This document shows positions 11,810 through 22,523 of a DNA stretch of 64,000 bases, piece by piece. Every line of letters begins with the position of its first letter. The first letter of the stretch is position 1. Under the pieces are notes generated by a model that did not search any database, was not told where the DNA came from, and worked only from the letters and a program-made list of their open reading frames with translations. The stretch comes from Periplaneta americana. Taxonomy: Eukaryota; Arthropoda; Insecta; Blattodea; Blattidae. The translations under genes and the position numbers were made by a program. The stretch is taken from positions 140,963,204-141,027,203 of the forward strand of contig NC_091126.1 of the NCBI RefSeq assembly GCF_040183065.1. The letters run 5' to 3'.

Positions 11810-12880
11810 CTCCTGGTTAAGTATTTTTTATAGTGCATCGATGTGGGTTAGGACTTCAACAGGAATGTAACACGGTAATCTCTAACCGGCCACTTTCGAG
11901 AAGTTAGGATGTAACCAGTAATTAGAAGTGAAACAAAATGAAAATCAGGTTTACTGTTGATGATTTCGAAGCCAATTAGGGCCTATCGTGTTTGGATTAC
12001 TTGCGTCACAATGATGGTGAGCGTAAAATTGTCAGTGGAAAGAAAGAATTCTTTTGAGGATGTTTGTGACAGAAAATTTCAGAAGGAGGGTTTGTTGAAA
12101 AGTACCCGCGGTTCATCATCTTTGATACTCGTATCCTATTTTTGACGTACTTATCAGATCGCTCCTAAAAGGAACTTTTCGGTGATGGAAGTAACGAAAA
12201 TGTATCAACGCAAAAAACATCGTTGTCGTCTAGTCGAATTGCAAACTGCGAGCGCTGTAAATGGTTCGAAAGAGGAGAGATGTGGGTACACGACTGTGAA
12301 AGTTTCGACCGCTCAGTGCTCTTCTAGCGAAGTGGTGGTGGGGGGGGCGCAATTTGGGGTAACGGAACCGTGCTCGCGAGACTCCGCGTGTTCGTAACTC
12401 GAAAAGCAAGCGTCACAGATGGGTCGGGTAAGTGCCGTTCAACACAAAATCTTTTGATCTTGAAGTAAGTCTATCCTATCGTTCCCCGGATGTGACATTT
12501 CGGAGTTGGATGTAACGAAAATTGTGCAACACAGGAACATCGTTGTTACCGACTTGAAGTGTAAACTGAGACACACATGCTAAAAAAAAAATACATTTTT
12601 TTTTCGCAGGTTCGCTCCACTAGGCCTGCGGCCTTGTTCCGAAAACATCCCTGCTCACAAAATAAAATATCGTTGTTACCACTTTTATCGTAAATTTAAG
12701 TATCAGGAATTGAAAAAAAGAAATTTAGTCACATTTTTTGCGAAAATGAATTAACGACACCATAATTAATAAAAAAATGTTTCTCTGTTCTTAACTTTTA
12801 CAATAAACTGTCTAGCTTAGTTAATCTTTTAGTACTTTGATTTTATTGTATTTTTAAATTTAATATTAATTGTAGTTATA
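11810..12880. repeat. Unassigned region with an 80-bp direct repeat
   Basis: An approximately 80-bp segment at 12178-12260 (GTAACGAAAATGTATCAACG...) recurs at 12499-12575 with moderate identity, 321 bp apart. A further dispersed repeat (12604-12663) matches 8197-8257. No coding sequence recognised, and the 62-71 codon frames here have no family features. Confidence 0.5.
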
Positions 12881-12881
12881 A

Positions 12882-14247
12882 TTTTTTATTTATTTATTTA
12901 TTTAATAATAACATATACATAAAAACGTTACATTAAAATACCCCGAAAGAGCAAAGCTCGTGTTCGGGGACAGTTCCGTTACATAGATACACATACTTTG
13001 TAGACAAAATACTTAAGAAAAAAGCTCACATAAAGATTGTAATAAAATTAGTAAATAATAATACTAGTAATAACTGAGTGAAAAAATAGACGATGTTGAG
13101 ATTGGTGGCTTAATATTAAATTATTATTAGTAGTATAATTAGTGCAGGTCATGTTGACATAGTAACCAAGATAAAATAGAAAAATACACTTAGGATAGAA
13201 ATAAACTTGTTTTACAATACATGGTACATAATATATATACAGGGAAGTCTGTCATATAAATTTTTTAATTCTGGATCTGAAAATTTCATTGCTTAAAGTA
13301 GTCAATTCTGGATGAAATTTTATTATCGAATTATATAGCCGTGGACCATAATTTGTACTGTGTAGTAAAGCAGCAGATGTGAAATATTTAGGTTCAACTA
13401 ATTTAAGAATTTCATTTCGTCTCGTATTATGAGCATGTGGCTGAGCTACAAATTTCGTTCTATTTTTATGATAGAATTTCATTAAAGAGTATTCATAAAT
13501 TTGGTCAATTCTAAAAACATTCAATTCAGAATGGATCAAATTTGTTGGATAATCCAGTCGCCTTTTCAAACAAATTTTGATTATACGTTTTTGCAACATA
13601 ATTAGAGGAAAAAGAGCAGTTTTTGTAATTCCTCCCCATCCAATTATACCATATTGGATAACAGATTCAACTAGAGCCAAATAAACCAAACGTAATACGT
13701 GAGTAGGCAAGTAATGGCGAAGGTTTACAAATTTGTAAATTGTTTTACGTATTCTGTTACATAAAAAGGTGATTTGTCTATCCCATTTCAAGTGCTGATC
13801 AACAATAATTCCCAGGTATTTCACATCTACAGATTCTTTCAGGCAAGGGCATTTACAGGTTGTAGAGAGTTTACAAAATGAGTTGTGGATTATTAATTTT
13901 AAATGAGAAAGTGATTTCAATTTGTTCAATCCAGAGACTGTTAAAGAAAATGGCACCAAAGTAGTTTTAGTTATATTTAGAGATAGCAAATTTGCATCAA
14001 GCCAGTTTTTGATAAAATTTATACCTACATTGGCATGTTTATAAGTGTCCTCCCAAGTTAAACCACTGAAAATCACCACCGTATCATCAGCGTAAGAATA
14101 ACAGGAGCCATTATGTACTTTCAAATCAATGTTTAATAAATCATTAATATATATTAAAAATAGAATAGGACCTAAAATTGTTCCCTGAGGGACACCTATA
14201 TCAATATTTACATTTTCACTGATATTATCATCAATTTTATTCTTCAT
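12882..14247 (-). mobile_element. LINE-N (jockey-like), 5'-truncated
   Basis: Minus-strand non-LTR retrotransposon 3' part: reverse transcriptase (next entry), a 3' UTR with a terminal hairpin (arms CCCCGAA and TTCGGGG near 12943-12971), and a TAAA-type tail at 12890-12905. Truncated at the 5' side at about 14247, directly abutting the 3' tail of another LINE in the opposite orientation. A decayed relative lies at 62212-63600. Confidence 0.88.
13252..14247 (-). CDS. Non-LTR retrotransposon reverse transcriptase, C-terminal half
   Basis: An intact frame of 331 codons. In family order: motif around IGVPQGTILGPILFLIYINDL (residues about 18-38), the catalytic YADD box (residues about 72-75, YADDTVVIF), the thumb and connection (KYLGIIVD, LKWDRQITFL), and a C-terminal tail with HNTRR and YGPRLYNSI. 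RT fingers and the upstream endonuclease are missing, so it cannot act alone. The listed start Met (14247) is simply the first ATG after truncation and not a native start. No stop or frameshift over almost 1 kb suggests a fairly recent insertion. Confidence 0.93.
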   Translation of the reverse strand: MKNKIDDNISENVNIDIGVPQGTILGPILFLIYINDLLNIDLKVHNGSCYSYADDTVVIFSGLTWEDTYKHANVGINFIKNWLDANLLSLNITKTTLVPFSLTVSGLNKLKSLSHLKLIIHNSFCKLSTTCKCPCLKESVDVKYLGIIVDQHLKWDRQITFLCNRIRKTIYKFVNLRHYLPTHVLRLVYLALVESVIQYGIIGWGGITKTALFPLIMLQKRIIKICLKRRLDYPTNLIHSELNVFRIDQIYEYSLMKFYHKNRTKFVAQPHAHNTRRNEILKLVEPKYFTSAALLHSTNYGPRLYNSIIKFHPELTTLSNEIFRSRIKKFI

Positions 14248-14340
14248 ATTGTAGTTGTAATCCCCTGGTAGAGGGGAAGAGAAGGCCTGATGGCCTTATC
14301 TCTACCAGGTTAAATAAATAAATAACTAAATAAATAAATA
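14248..14340 (+). mobile_element. LINE 3' terminal stub with hairpin and TAAA tail
   Basis: Ninety bases: hairpin arms CCTGGTAGAG (14264-14273) and CTCTACCAGG (14300-14309), an inner palindrome AGGCCTGATGGCCT, then TAAATAAATAAATA. This is the 3' end typical of a jockey-like LINE on the plus strand, truncated almost to nothing. It abuts the 5' break of the minus-strand LINE-N. Confidence 0.8.
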
Positions 14341-14765
14341 ATATTCTCCAAAGGCAAGACGCATCTTTCTGTAGAAGAATGGATTAAATCTGATGCACGT
14401 ATACATAATATCCGTTGTGTCTAAGTATTTTTGCATTTGAAAAATATTGCAAGTCCTTCACCGAGTACTGACCTGGCAACTTCATAGTGTAAATGAAATC
14501 TTACACGCAGTAATGTAAAACACTCGATTATGCCAAAGAACTGATTAAATATTGTTATTTAACGTAAATATCAAATACACTCTCGAATAATTATAATATA
14601 TAAAAAAAACCAATGCATTGGGGGGAAGTGGTGAGTCCGCGAAACTAATCACAAGGAAAACAATATTGTTTGCCTGAAAAATCATATACAGGGTGAGTGA
14701 GGAGGAAAGGTACATGGTTTGAAGAGTGATAATATTGATGATTCTGAACAAAAATGTTTATATTA

Positions 14766-14799
<34 letters not shown>

Positions 14800-15790
14800 T
14801 TAGACTTGACTATCTACTTTCGGAACAACTTGTAGTCTACGCAAGTACAGCGTATGCATTATGTCCAGATACTCCTCCACTCTTTCTACAGAGCTGTGCA
14901 CGAGATCGGATGAGTCTACTTACGAATTATAGGGGAGTGGGTTTCTCTTTGCCTTGAACTCGGTAGAGACACGCCCGACCTTCCCTTTTATTCCTACCCC
15001 TCAACAGAAACGTTGTTCCGGTACTGCACATCGTGAGTGTTTTTGACAAAATGCATGAGCTGTAATATGTATGTAATGTAGTTGTGGCCTCCTATAACTA
15101 TTGGTGTACACAGCAGATAGTTCATCGGCGCATACACACCTTTGTCTATATGAGTGTCTGCTCATGCCAAGACACCAAAATCTAGAATGCTATAGTAAAT
15201 GTACCATTAACCTTATGTCTATGTGACCGAAACTTCCAGGCCTGATTACCACATCCATTTTATTCAGACGCTAGATAACCATAGCAGTAAAAGTCTTCTC
15301 TTTCTAAAATATTGTAACCCGATTACAATAGGGACCAGTCTGCTGTTCTGTTGCAGTTTCTTTACTGAGTTTCTAGATGAAGCTTGTGTGTTTAGTTTGC
15401 TAAAGAAAAAAATCAGTTTTCTGTGGTCTGTGAAAAAGTGTAAACTTCATTATGTCATAGGCCTATGAGAAATAAACTCGGTGAAACGTTTAGATTTAAA
15501 TCGAACGATCGTGGAGAAGTGCTTGACAGAAAAAATGCGTGTTTAGTGATACAGGAAGCACTGTTACTAAACGTAGAACAGCACTTAATTCAGAGCACAT
15601 GTGGATGCACTCACATGTTTAAAATCATGGTTGAAGCAATTTTAACTGGGCGAGTCTTCTAATTTTTTTTATGTGTTCGTTTCAAAAATCCCCGGAGAAG
15701 TGATACAATAAATTATAAGCTTACATAATAAATATGTCAGTAAATAACTAAAATAGCATTGTTTTGTAATACATCGATATAGTGTATATA
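14341..15790. other. Unassigned; (AAT)n at 14768-14798
   Basis: No gene recognised. A sequence starting ATACAGGGTGAGTGAGGAGG near 14691 resembles a DNA transposon terminus, but no partner end was found. An AAT microsatellite of about 10 units follows at 14768-14798. Short frames at 15223-15662 lack family features. Confidence 0.5.
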
Positions 15791-15792
15791 TA

Positions 15793-16577
15793 CAGAGTGT
15801 TAAAAATAACGTTTACAACGTTTCAGGGATAATAGAGTAGGTAAAAACAAATATATTTTGTAAGTGACAAAACTTTGGCAGATGCGCCGTTTATTGTGTA
15901 CGTAAGTGTTAGTATAATCCATAAGGAACGAGACCAATTGTCGTTTTAGAGGTGGTGTTCAAACTGCCGTCCATTGAAGGCATTGCACAACTGGTACCTT
16001 CGTACTATGGAGTGTCTGCAACGCTCAAAAAGGCCAACATTGTCTCTAATAACACGCACAGCTTCAACAACGCGAGCAACTAAGTCTTCTGCCGTATCGA
16101 TCGGTGTCTCGTACACAAAACGTTTCACGTCTCCCCACAATAAGAAATCCAGTGGGGATAGGTCCGGTGATCGAGGTGACCACGGTACCGGCCCACCCCT
16201 GCCAATCCAACGATCGGGGAATGTAGTACTTAGGTGACATGACGATCAAAGTGTGGAGGGGCACCGTCATGCTGAAACCATATTCGTTCTCTGATGTTCA
16301 ATGGGATATTTTCTAAAAGTTCTGGTAGGACGTCGCGTAGAAAAACAAAATAATTACCACCACGGAGACTGTTAGGCAACAGATAAGGCCCTACAAGATG
16401 GTCGTGCACGAACAGAACTAACCAGTGTGTGTTGTGACGGAAGTCAAGTCATCTATACTTCAGGCCATCTAGCGGCAAAACGGCGCATCTTCTAAAGTTT
16501 TGTCACTTAAAACAGATGTTTGTTTTTACCTCCTCTATCATCCCTGAAACGTTGTAAACGTTATTTTTAACGCCCTG
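15793..16577 (-). mobile_element. Tc1/mariner-type transposon, internally deleted, 105-bp TIRs
   Basis: Inverted repeats of about 105 bp bound the element: left from CAGAGTGTTAAAAATAACG, right ending AACGCCCTG, with matching GTTTACAACGTTTCAGGGAT. The target dinucleotide TA lies on both sides within TATATA. Between them is the C-terminal half of a transposase on the minus strand. At 785 bp it is about half an autonomous copy. Confidence 0.9.
15946..16440 (-). pseudogene. DDE transposase fragment (Tc1/mariner superfamily)
   Basis: Minus strand reads VLFVHDHLVGPYLLPNSLRG, then ELLENIPLNIRERIWFQHDG and APPHFDRH, a frameshift near 16220, then SPDLSPLDFLLWGDVKRF, VYETPIDTAEDLVARVVEAV and a C-terminal NAFNGRQFEH. 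QHDGAPPHF holds the second catalytic Asp and SPLDFLLWG the third acidic residue of the DDD/E triad. The DNA-binding domain and the first Asp are deleted. The frameshift makes it dead, but the conserved catalytic blocks suggest modest age. Confidence 0.85.
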
Positions 16578-17776
16578 TATATACTGCGTTTTATACTTAT
16601 GCTTATCACCAAACACAAATTAAATTTAACAATGATATTGTGTATTACAGTATATTAAAACTTTTTAAAAATCTATCAAAGCTCGATTAATCGATAGATT
16701 AGATGAATCGATTAAATTCAAATCGTTAATCGATTAAGTATTTTGATCGATCGACAGCACTAGTAAAAATGTAACATTCGTGACAGCTGGAAAGACTGAG
16801 GTTATTAATGAAATGTTAACTTCTTAGAGAACCAAGGCATTTAAGTTATCAAGATATTAGAACTAGAAACGCAATTCTATATTAATACTTATGACACCGT
16901 TAAAGTTTTAAGAACCAATAAATCTCTTGTAACCTTGCAACTCAGCACCGGATTCTATCATAAAGTTTCATTATGTACTTAATGACAGCTATGTTAAATC
17001 GGTTAATGGTACTAGAAAACATATCACTCTTACTTCAATCAATAAGCACATTTTTTAGAGTTATAGCCTGGTTTTACCCGTAATTCTTTACTATAGGCTA
17101 CAGCATAAATTTACCAAGTTATAGACCATAATTCCAAAACCGTGCGACAAAACGCGGAACTGTCGACCTCTCAGACACCAGTGGAGTTAATTAAGTAATA
17201 TTTTACAATATAGCAATCTTTATTAAAGACATTGAGTGATAAAAATGAAAATGATTATATAGTGTATACTGAACTTTTTTTGTATATACTCTTGTTAGTA
17301 AGAATAAAAACATTTGAGTACCTACTCATTTCTTATTACATACTCGTAATATAGAAGCATAGTAAAATATCCTCAAGTGTCCATATTGTACAGAATATAT
17401 ACTCATGTTTGATAAGATTAAAAGCTAGCGTATTCTCATTTTTATAAGTTCGGTCTCATGTTATTCTGAGTATGGTTTGTAGCAGGCCAAGTTCTGAGTA
17501 TTTGTTGATTTGTGTTCAGTTTAAAGTTAAATCTAAACAAAATGGTAGAATTTATGAACGATGTAGTGCCTCGTGGAAAAATATAGAAATCAACTTTACA
17601 GGGAGTTATACCTGAAATCTTGATTTGCATAATACACGTCACTGTTCGTTAACAGAAAACCACAATTTAAGTCACACAGAGTTAGTGTGCACTCGAAGTT
17701 GGTTGCTTGACGGTTGTCAGCCCACTTTGAGGTCTGTGGATATAGAGAGAAAAATTGAATCGGTGTCGGTTAGAGT
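16578..17776. other. Unassigned; ATCGAT-rich terminus at 16680-16763
   Basis: No gene recognised. The short block 16680-16763 is packed with ATCGATTAATCG motifs and ends GATCGATCGACAGCACTAG, reminiscent of the end of a hAT element, but no partner terminus or duplication was found. The rest is AT-rich. Confidence 0.5.
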
Positions 17777-17848
17777 TCCCGAGTAGCTCAGTGGTAGAGC
17801 GTTGGTCCGTTAAACCAAATGTCCCGGGTTCGATACCCGGCTCCGGAA
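17777..17848 (+). tRNA. tRNA-Asn-like sequence (GTT), probably a SINE head
   Basis: Folds as a near-complete tRNA: D-arm TAGCTCAGTGGTAGAGC, anticodon stem TTGGT/ACCAA with loop CCGTTAA (anticodon GTT), T-arm CCGGGTTCGATACCCGG, and acceptor pairing with one C-C mismatch. Position 33 is C where tRNAs have U. The mismatch and C33, plus trailing sequence, fit a tRNA-derived SINE or pseudogene better than a functional tRNA-Asn gene. It retains good A and B boxes for RNA polymerase III. Confidence 0.6.
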
Positions 17849-18484
17849 CAATTTTTCCCTCGAAATTATTCATAGAAAAAGACGTTAACATGAGGATTCA
17901 AAAAATCTTCGGAAGTATTTAACGCTTCACAAAAGTGAATGTAAATTGGTTAAACACGTATTTGTTCTTCATAAAACATGACCTATAAAAATATGAATGA
18001 CTATCAAATTCTGAGCATACATTGTATTGTTATTTGTAATTAACAATTACAGTTCATTTTGTAAAATATGAATTGCAAAATGCAATTAGGCTATTTGTAA
18101 CTTCAAAATTATATTTATTGTGTGTATATGTATAGATATACATATATATATATACTTATTTACATTTTATATATATAACTGCTCCATAATCAAAAATACT
18201 ATTAGGCCAAATATACTTGTAATTGCAGAAGTGGATTGTAGCCTCCACCCAACATCCCATAATGACGTCTCCCAATATTATTTTCTTGTTTCCTGTCTTT
18301 TTTTAAATCACTCTTCTGATTCACTCTCCATTTCATATTTATTTATTTCTTTATTTATCTATTTCTTTATCAGTCTCGTTCTAATTAATTAATTAATTAA
18401 TTAATTCATTCATTCATTAGTTGATTCATTAATTCATGAATTAAATAAACCATTCATAATTAATATATGTATTTATTTATTTCG
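17849..18484. other. AT-rich spacer
   Basis: No gene. Contains short TATA and TTAA-type simple repeats (18385-18415), and nothing else recognisable. Confidence 0.6.
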
Positions 18485-18765
18485 ATTCCTCATGGCGGAA
18501 GAAATTTTATCATGAAATTTCGACCAATGCATGGAACCGGTGCCCACCCACATCGTGATGCACTTGGGGAGCTACAATAGGTAGTGAAATCCGATAACGA
18601 AAGTCAGGTATAACGGCTCGGGGATAATCGTGCTAACCACACGATACTTCCATTCTGGTTGGATGATCGTCCACCTCTGCTTCTGTATGTGGCCGTGAGG
18701 CTAGAAGTCGGATACTCGGTCTGGCCGTTAAAGGACTGTAGCCCACAAATTATTGTTATTATTAT
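18485..18765 (+). mobile_element. SINE-C, head-less copy
   Basis: Matches the body of the SINE at 57013-57340: GGTGCCCACCCACATCGTGATGCACTTGG-type segment (shared core ATCGTGATGCACTTGG), then TAACGGCT and GTGCTAACCACAC, and a final CTGTAGC. The tRNA-like head is absent except for a trace (CGATTCCTC). Confidence 0.75.
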
Positions 18766-18773
18766 TTAAAAAA

Positions 18774-19002
18774 TTAAAAATTATGGTTTATTTAACGACG
18801 CTCGCAACTGCAGAGGTTATATCAGCGTCGTCAATGTGCCGAAATTTTATCCCGCAGGAATTCTTTTACATGCCAGTAAATCTACTGACATGAGCTTGTC
18901 GCATTTATGCACACTTAAATGCCATCGACCTGGGCCGAGATCGAACCCACAAACTCGATCACAGAAGGCCAGCGCTGTACCGACTACGCTACAGAGGCCG
19001 AC
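18774..19002 (-). mobile_element. SINE-D, full-length copy
   Basis: tRNA-derived SINE on the minus strand. Head: CTCTGTAGCGTAGTCGGTAC (A-box) and GGGTTCGATCTC (B-box). Body: GGCATTTAAGTGTGCATAAA, and tail: GAGCGTCGTTAAATAAACC with a terminal A-run. Other copies, both split by insertions, are at 30450-31255 and 32470-34015. This one gives the intact order used to recognise them. Confidence 0.85.
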
Positions 19003-19003
19003 T

Positions 19004-19025
19004 TATAATAATAATAATAATAATA

Positions 19026-19061
<36 letters not shown>
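19004..19061. repeat. (AAT)n(ATT)n inverted microsatellite
   Basis: A run of TAA repeats switches to TTA repeats at about 19027, making a perfect hairpin of about 25 bp per arm. It abuts the head end of SINE-D. Confidence 0.95.
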
Positions 19062-19248
19062 TTACGGTATATTTATTAATATTATGCTATGTTCTAATAG
19101 AATATATTCATGAATATCATTATAAAATCTTTGAAACCATTTTTCCACATCCATCCAATTCTTAACAAACAAATTAAATTTCATATCGTGTTGGTTTCAT
19201 TTTATTACAAAGTCGGCAGTAGGTATCTCTATAATAAAGATAGCATTG

Positions 19249-19772
19249 TTATAATTGAAGGTTTCAGAGCCATAATATGCCAAGCGCCATTTATTGAAAA
19301 CGGAGAAAGCAAGGGTTAAAGTTAAGTGAATACCATAATTTAATGAATACTGACATATCATTTAGTTTTAATGTGTAGACCTATACCTTTTATTACTTGC
19401 TATATATTTTTATTGGGTTATTTTACGACGATGTATCAACATCTAGGTTATTTAGCGTCTGAATGATATGAAGGTGATAATGCCGGTGAAATGAGTCCGG
19501 GGTCCAGCACCGAAAGTTACCCAGCATTTGCTCATATATTGGGTTGAGGGAAAACCCCGGAAAAAACCTCAACCAGGTAACTTGCCCCGACCGGGATTCG
19601 AACCCGGGCCACCTGGTTTCGCAGCCAGACGCGCTGACCGTTAATACACAGGTGTGGACTACTTGCTATATGTTTCCATTGAATTATGATAATAACTTCA
19701 TTTTAACCCTTGTTTTCCACGGTTTTAATAAATGGCGCTTGGCCCACTATGGTTCTGAACCCTTCAATTATA
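19249..19772. mobile_element. Palindromic MITE-F split by a SINE
   Basis: Arms of about 100-150 bp begin TATAATTGAAGG and match in inverse orientation: CCAAGCGCCATTTATT in the left arm and its complement in the right, then AAGGGTTAAA. The centre is occupied by SINE-A (19406-19660). A related copy without the SINE lies at 41531-41697, which fixes the original sequence of the insertion point. Confidence 0.85.
19406..19660 (-). mobile_element. SINE-A, full length, 11-bp TSD
   Basis: tRNA-derived SINE on the minus strand. Head: A-box within GTGTATTAACGGTCAGCGCG, B-box GGGTTCGAATCC. Body: GGGGTTTTCCCTCAACCC; tail ends CAATAAAAA. It is flanked by the perfect 11-bp duplication ACTTGCTATAT (19395-19405 and 19661-19671). 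Other copies: 56720-56972 (full), 952-1078 (truncated), 37725-37895 and 61186-61365 (decayed). Confidence 0.93.
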
Positions 19773-19929
19773 ACGTGCCGCAGCACCAAGCACAGGGATT
19801 ATATTGAAGGAAGGGTAGGTTGGCTATGCATTATGTCGATATAGATTTTGTTATTCTGAGAGTGAAAAATTAGAGAAGGGAAAACGATTATGGATAAAAA
19901 AATACTCAAATTTAAAAAAAAATGTTTTT

Positions 19930-20128
19930 TTTTTTAGTTCAGGGGGGTTTTTAACCCGTAACCCCCCTTGCGTACGCCCCTGATAATGAGGAAGAACTGT
20001 AGAACCTCGAGAAAAATTCCTCGCGCCCGCTATGTCCATCAGAAATTTAATCATGATCCAGACGGAGATCGAACTGAGGTCGCCACAGTGGAAGGCAGTG
20101 AAGCTAACCACTCGGCCACGGGCAATGT
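19930..20128 (-). mobile_element. SINE-E, tRNA-Ser/Leu-like head
   Basis: Minus strand starts CCCGTGGCCGAGTGGTTAGC, a class II tRNA-like A-box, with B-box AGTTCGATCTC at 20069-20079. The body runs into the GGGGCGTACGCAAGGGGGG segment and a short A/T homopolymer end near 19930. Termini are approximate and no duplication was seen. Confidence 0.6.
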
Positions 20129-20289
20129 TATGGATAATGAAGGTGAAGGTGAAATCTGTACACTTTCAGATGCTCCGATTCCACGGTCCTGGTTCACCCC
20201 AATGAAACACGAAAACGGGAAGAGATACGACAGTACTATCGGTCCCAAACTTGACCTTGATCAGTAGGCCTGCCTACTAAGCTGCAAAT

Positions 20290-20551
20290 TGGCCGTCAAA
20301 AACCACTCCCAGTAAAGGCGGGAGCCGAGTGGCTCCGAAATGCAAACACTTGCTACATTATCGGCGCTTCGCTCCACCCCCCGTCAGTCAGCACGACTTG
20401 ATGTCTCAATTATTTCTGTCCGCAGAAGGAAAGGAACAGCCGTGGTGTCGAGCCAGCAAGCGCACCAGGGTCCCAGTTCTCCACGCCCCGCACACGCCGT
20501 GATCCCGCTACCGACTTCTCGCTTTTACAAACTGCTTACTCAGAAGACGAG
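20290..20551 (+). promoter_or_regulatory. Candidate 5' non-coding exon and promoter (GC-rich)
   Basis: About 260 bp markedly richer in G, C and CpG than the flanks, ending in an excellent splice donor GACGAG|GTGAGTACC at 20551/20552. No repeat signature. It would suit the first, untranslated exon of a plus-strand gene; the next downstream plus-strand exon with an acceptor before its ATG is SLC41A at 54116, 33.6 kb away. Linking the two is inference. The exon could also belong to an unseen gene or be unused. Confidence 0.3.
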
Positions 20552-21409
20552 GTGAGTACCGCACGTGCTTCACAGCTTTGCACCAGTCGAATCGGTCTTT
20601 GTTAAAAGACACAAAGTCCTCTCTTGCCGATATACACATTTTCATTGATTTCTTAATTTTTTTTCCTCGACTTAACAGAGGATGAAACAAACCAATTACA
20701 CGTTCTTGCTTAGTATTATTGTGGTGAAATAATAAACACAACATAAATATTATTTTAAAATTAAACTAGTAAACAGTTCTTCAAAAATTATCACAATACT
20801 GAAAAAATATAAAGCAGTGCCTTTTAACAATGACCTATTCTATTTCAAAACATATATTTTCTAATAGATTTTGAGTATATTTAGATGTACATTAACACCC
20901 AGAGTAATGTAGCCATACCGTTCAATATCTCACAATTCCCTCTCTATTTTGCTGAATTATTGGCTCAAAAACAGTAGGGGTTGTGTGGTTCTTGAGGAAT
21001 ATTTACGAAACTGTTATTAGTACTTAGTTACAGTAATCGGGCATTGTGACTTAAATTAACACACTGTGAACGTCAGCTGTTAGAAGTGATTTCATTGAGC
21101 ATAGGCATTCGCTCAAATCATATTGAAATCTTGACACCACAATTGATTTATTTACATTACTTATTAATTAATTTATTTATTTACTTAATCAGTCACTCAT
21201 TTACTAACTTATTTAATTTTAATGAGAAATCTTGACGTGGGAAATACGTGAGGAGACACTTCGATAAAATACAGTAGGTTGTATTATATTTTACAACACA
21301 ATTTCTCAAGGATACAAGAACACTTAAGGATGCAGCCGCAAAATAATTTCATTTTAAAAAGATACAGTCTGCATTCCTCTTCATCTTTAAGGTAATGTGC
21401 TTTGCATAT
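20552..21409. other. Unassigned sequence
   Basis: No gene or element recognised. AT-rich, with TTTA-type simple sequence near 21150-21190. Confidence 0.55.
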
Positions 21410-21701
21410 CACTTAATTTGCACACTGAGTATACCTCATCACAATACTTCCCGCTGTTCTTCGTCATTCACGGATTCAATTGCTCGGCATTGGAACTCTC
21501 TATCCCATACCTTCAGGGGATGTCAGACACCGACTACTTTTCAAAGGCTGGATCGTTCTTAAAATATAATTTTTCCAGTATATGGTTTTTATTTTTAATA
21601 TATAAATTTTCCCTATAATTTAAATAATTACTTCGATTCACATTGTTGGTAATTGTTTGACGCTTAAAATTACACGTAACTAAACTTGCCTTCATTTTGG
21701 A

Positions 21702-21764
<63 letters not shown>

Positions 21765-21815
21765 GCTACTTTTTATTTTGGTTGAGTGGAAAAGGTCTTA
21801 ACTTTCCAAGTATAA
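21410..21815 (+). mobile_element. LINE-J 3' end, second copy
   Basis: Plus-strand counterpart of 6995-7570. The frame near 21455-21560 reads SSFTDSIARHWNSLSHTF, matching the C-terminal tail of LINE-J. Then comes the same 3' UTR (TATATAAATTTTC, TACTTCGATTCACATT, ACTAAACTTGCCTTCATTTT), an (ATT)n run at 21701-21763, and the terminal GGTTGAGTGGAAAAGGTC segment before a TAAA-type tail. Confidence 0.75.
21701..21763. repeat. (ATT)n microsatellite
   Basis: About 20 uninterrupted ATT units at the same position in LINE-J as the array at 7113-7168. Confidence 0.95.
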
Positions 21816-21985
21816 ATAAATAAAAAAATAAATAAATAAATAAATAAATACAATAATAAATGAATAAAAGAATAAATGAAAAATGGATAAATAAATAAAT
21901 AAATAAAAATGTATAATAAATAAAGTAAACAAAAATAAATACAAATTAATTAAAAATGAATAAATAAATAAATAAATAATAGACA
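21810..21985. repeat. (AAAT)n simple repeat
   Basis: About 175 bp of imperfect AAAT units following the LINE-J 3' end; likely an expanded poly-TAAA tail. Confidence 0.9.
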
Positions 21986-22165
21986 AAATTTAATGACAAA
22001 CAAACTTTAAAGTAAACTAGTATAGCAATCTGATGTTACGAAAACGCAGTACAGCATTGTAAAAGAAAAATTATTTTATAATTAAACAATTAAGATTTCT
22101 TCGAAATATTCCACAACATAATACTTTCCTATTAAAAATGAAACCATGTTTCATAAATATGAAAT

Positions 22166-22271
22166 ATACATACATACATACATACATACATACATACATA
22201 CATACATACATACATACATACATACATACATACATACATACATACATACATACATACATACATACATACAT
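22166..22271. repeat. (CATA)n microsatellite, first block
   Basis: Roughly 26 perfect tetranucleotide units. With the second block at 22450-22523 it yields open frames of alternating YIHT (plus) or CMYV (minus), which are artefacts of the repeat. Confidence 0.97.
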
Positions 22272-22274
22272 AAA

Positions 22275-22380
22275 AAAATGTAAAAAAATTGTACAAAATT
22301 GTAAAAATTGTAGAAAATTACTAAATTGTAAAACTATAAAAATTTGTAAAAATTGTAATTGTAATATTGTAAAATGTTGA
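22275..22380. repeat. TTGTAAAAA-type minisatellite
   Basis: Degenerate tandem units of 8-15 bp built on TTGTAAAAA, lying between the two CATA blocks. Confidence 0.75.
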
Positions 22381-22449
22381 CAAGTTCCACATCTTAAAGC
22401 TTCATTGCTCATGTAAGATCTATGGAATAAAATAAATAAATGAAAAAAA

Positions 22450-22523
22450 ATACATACATACATACATACATACATACATACATACATACATACATACATA
22501 CATACATACATACATACATACAT
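22450..22523. repeat. (CATA)n microsatellite, second block
   Basis: About 18 perfect CATA units, separated from the first block by 178 bp. Confidence 0.97.

Noticed and set aside
17682-17891. Open frame across the tRNA-Asn-like sequence on minus
   Set aside because: Translated SINE/tRNA sequence, commonly mis-annotated as protein in insect genomes; no independent evidence.
22071-22523. YIHT and CMYV repeat proteins
   Set aside because: Translation of CATA microsatellites.
22166-22523. CRISPR-like array
   Set aside because: Repeats are simple tetranucleotides without unique spacers, in a eukaryotic window.
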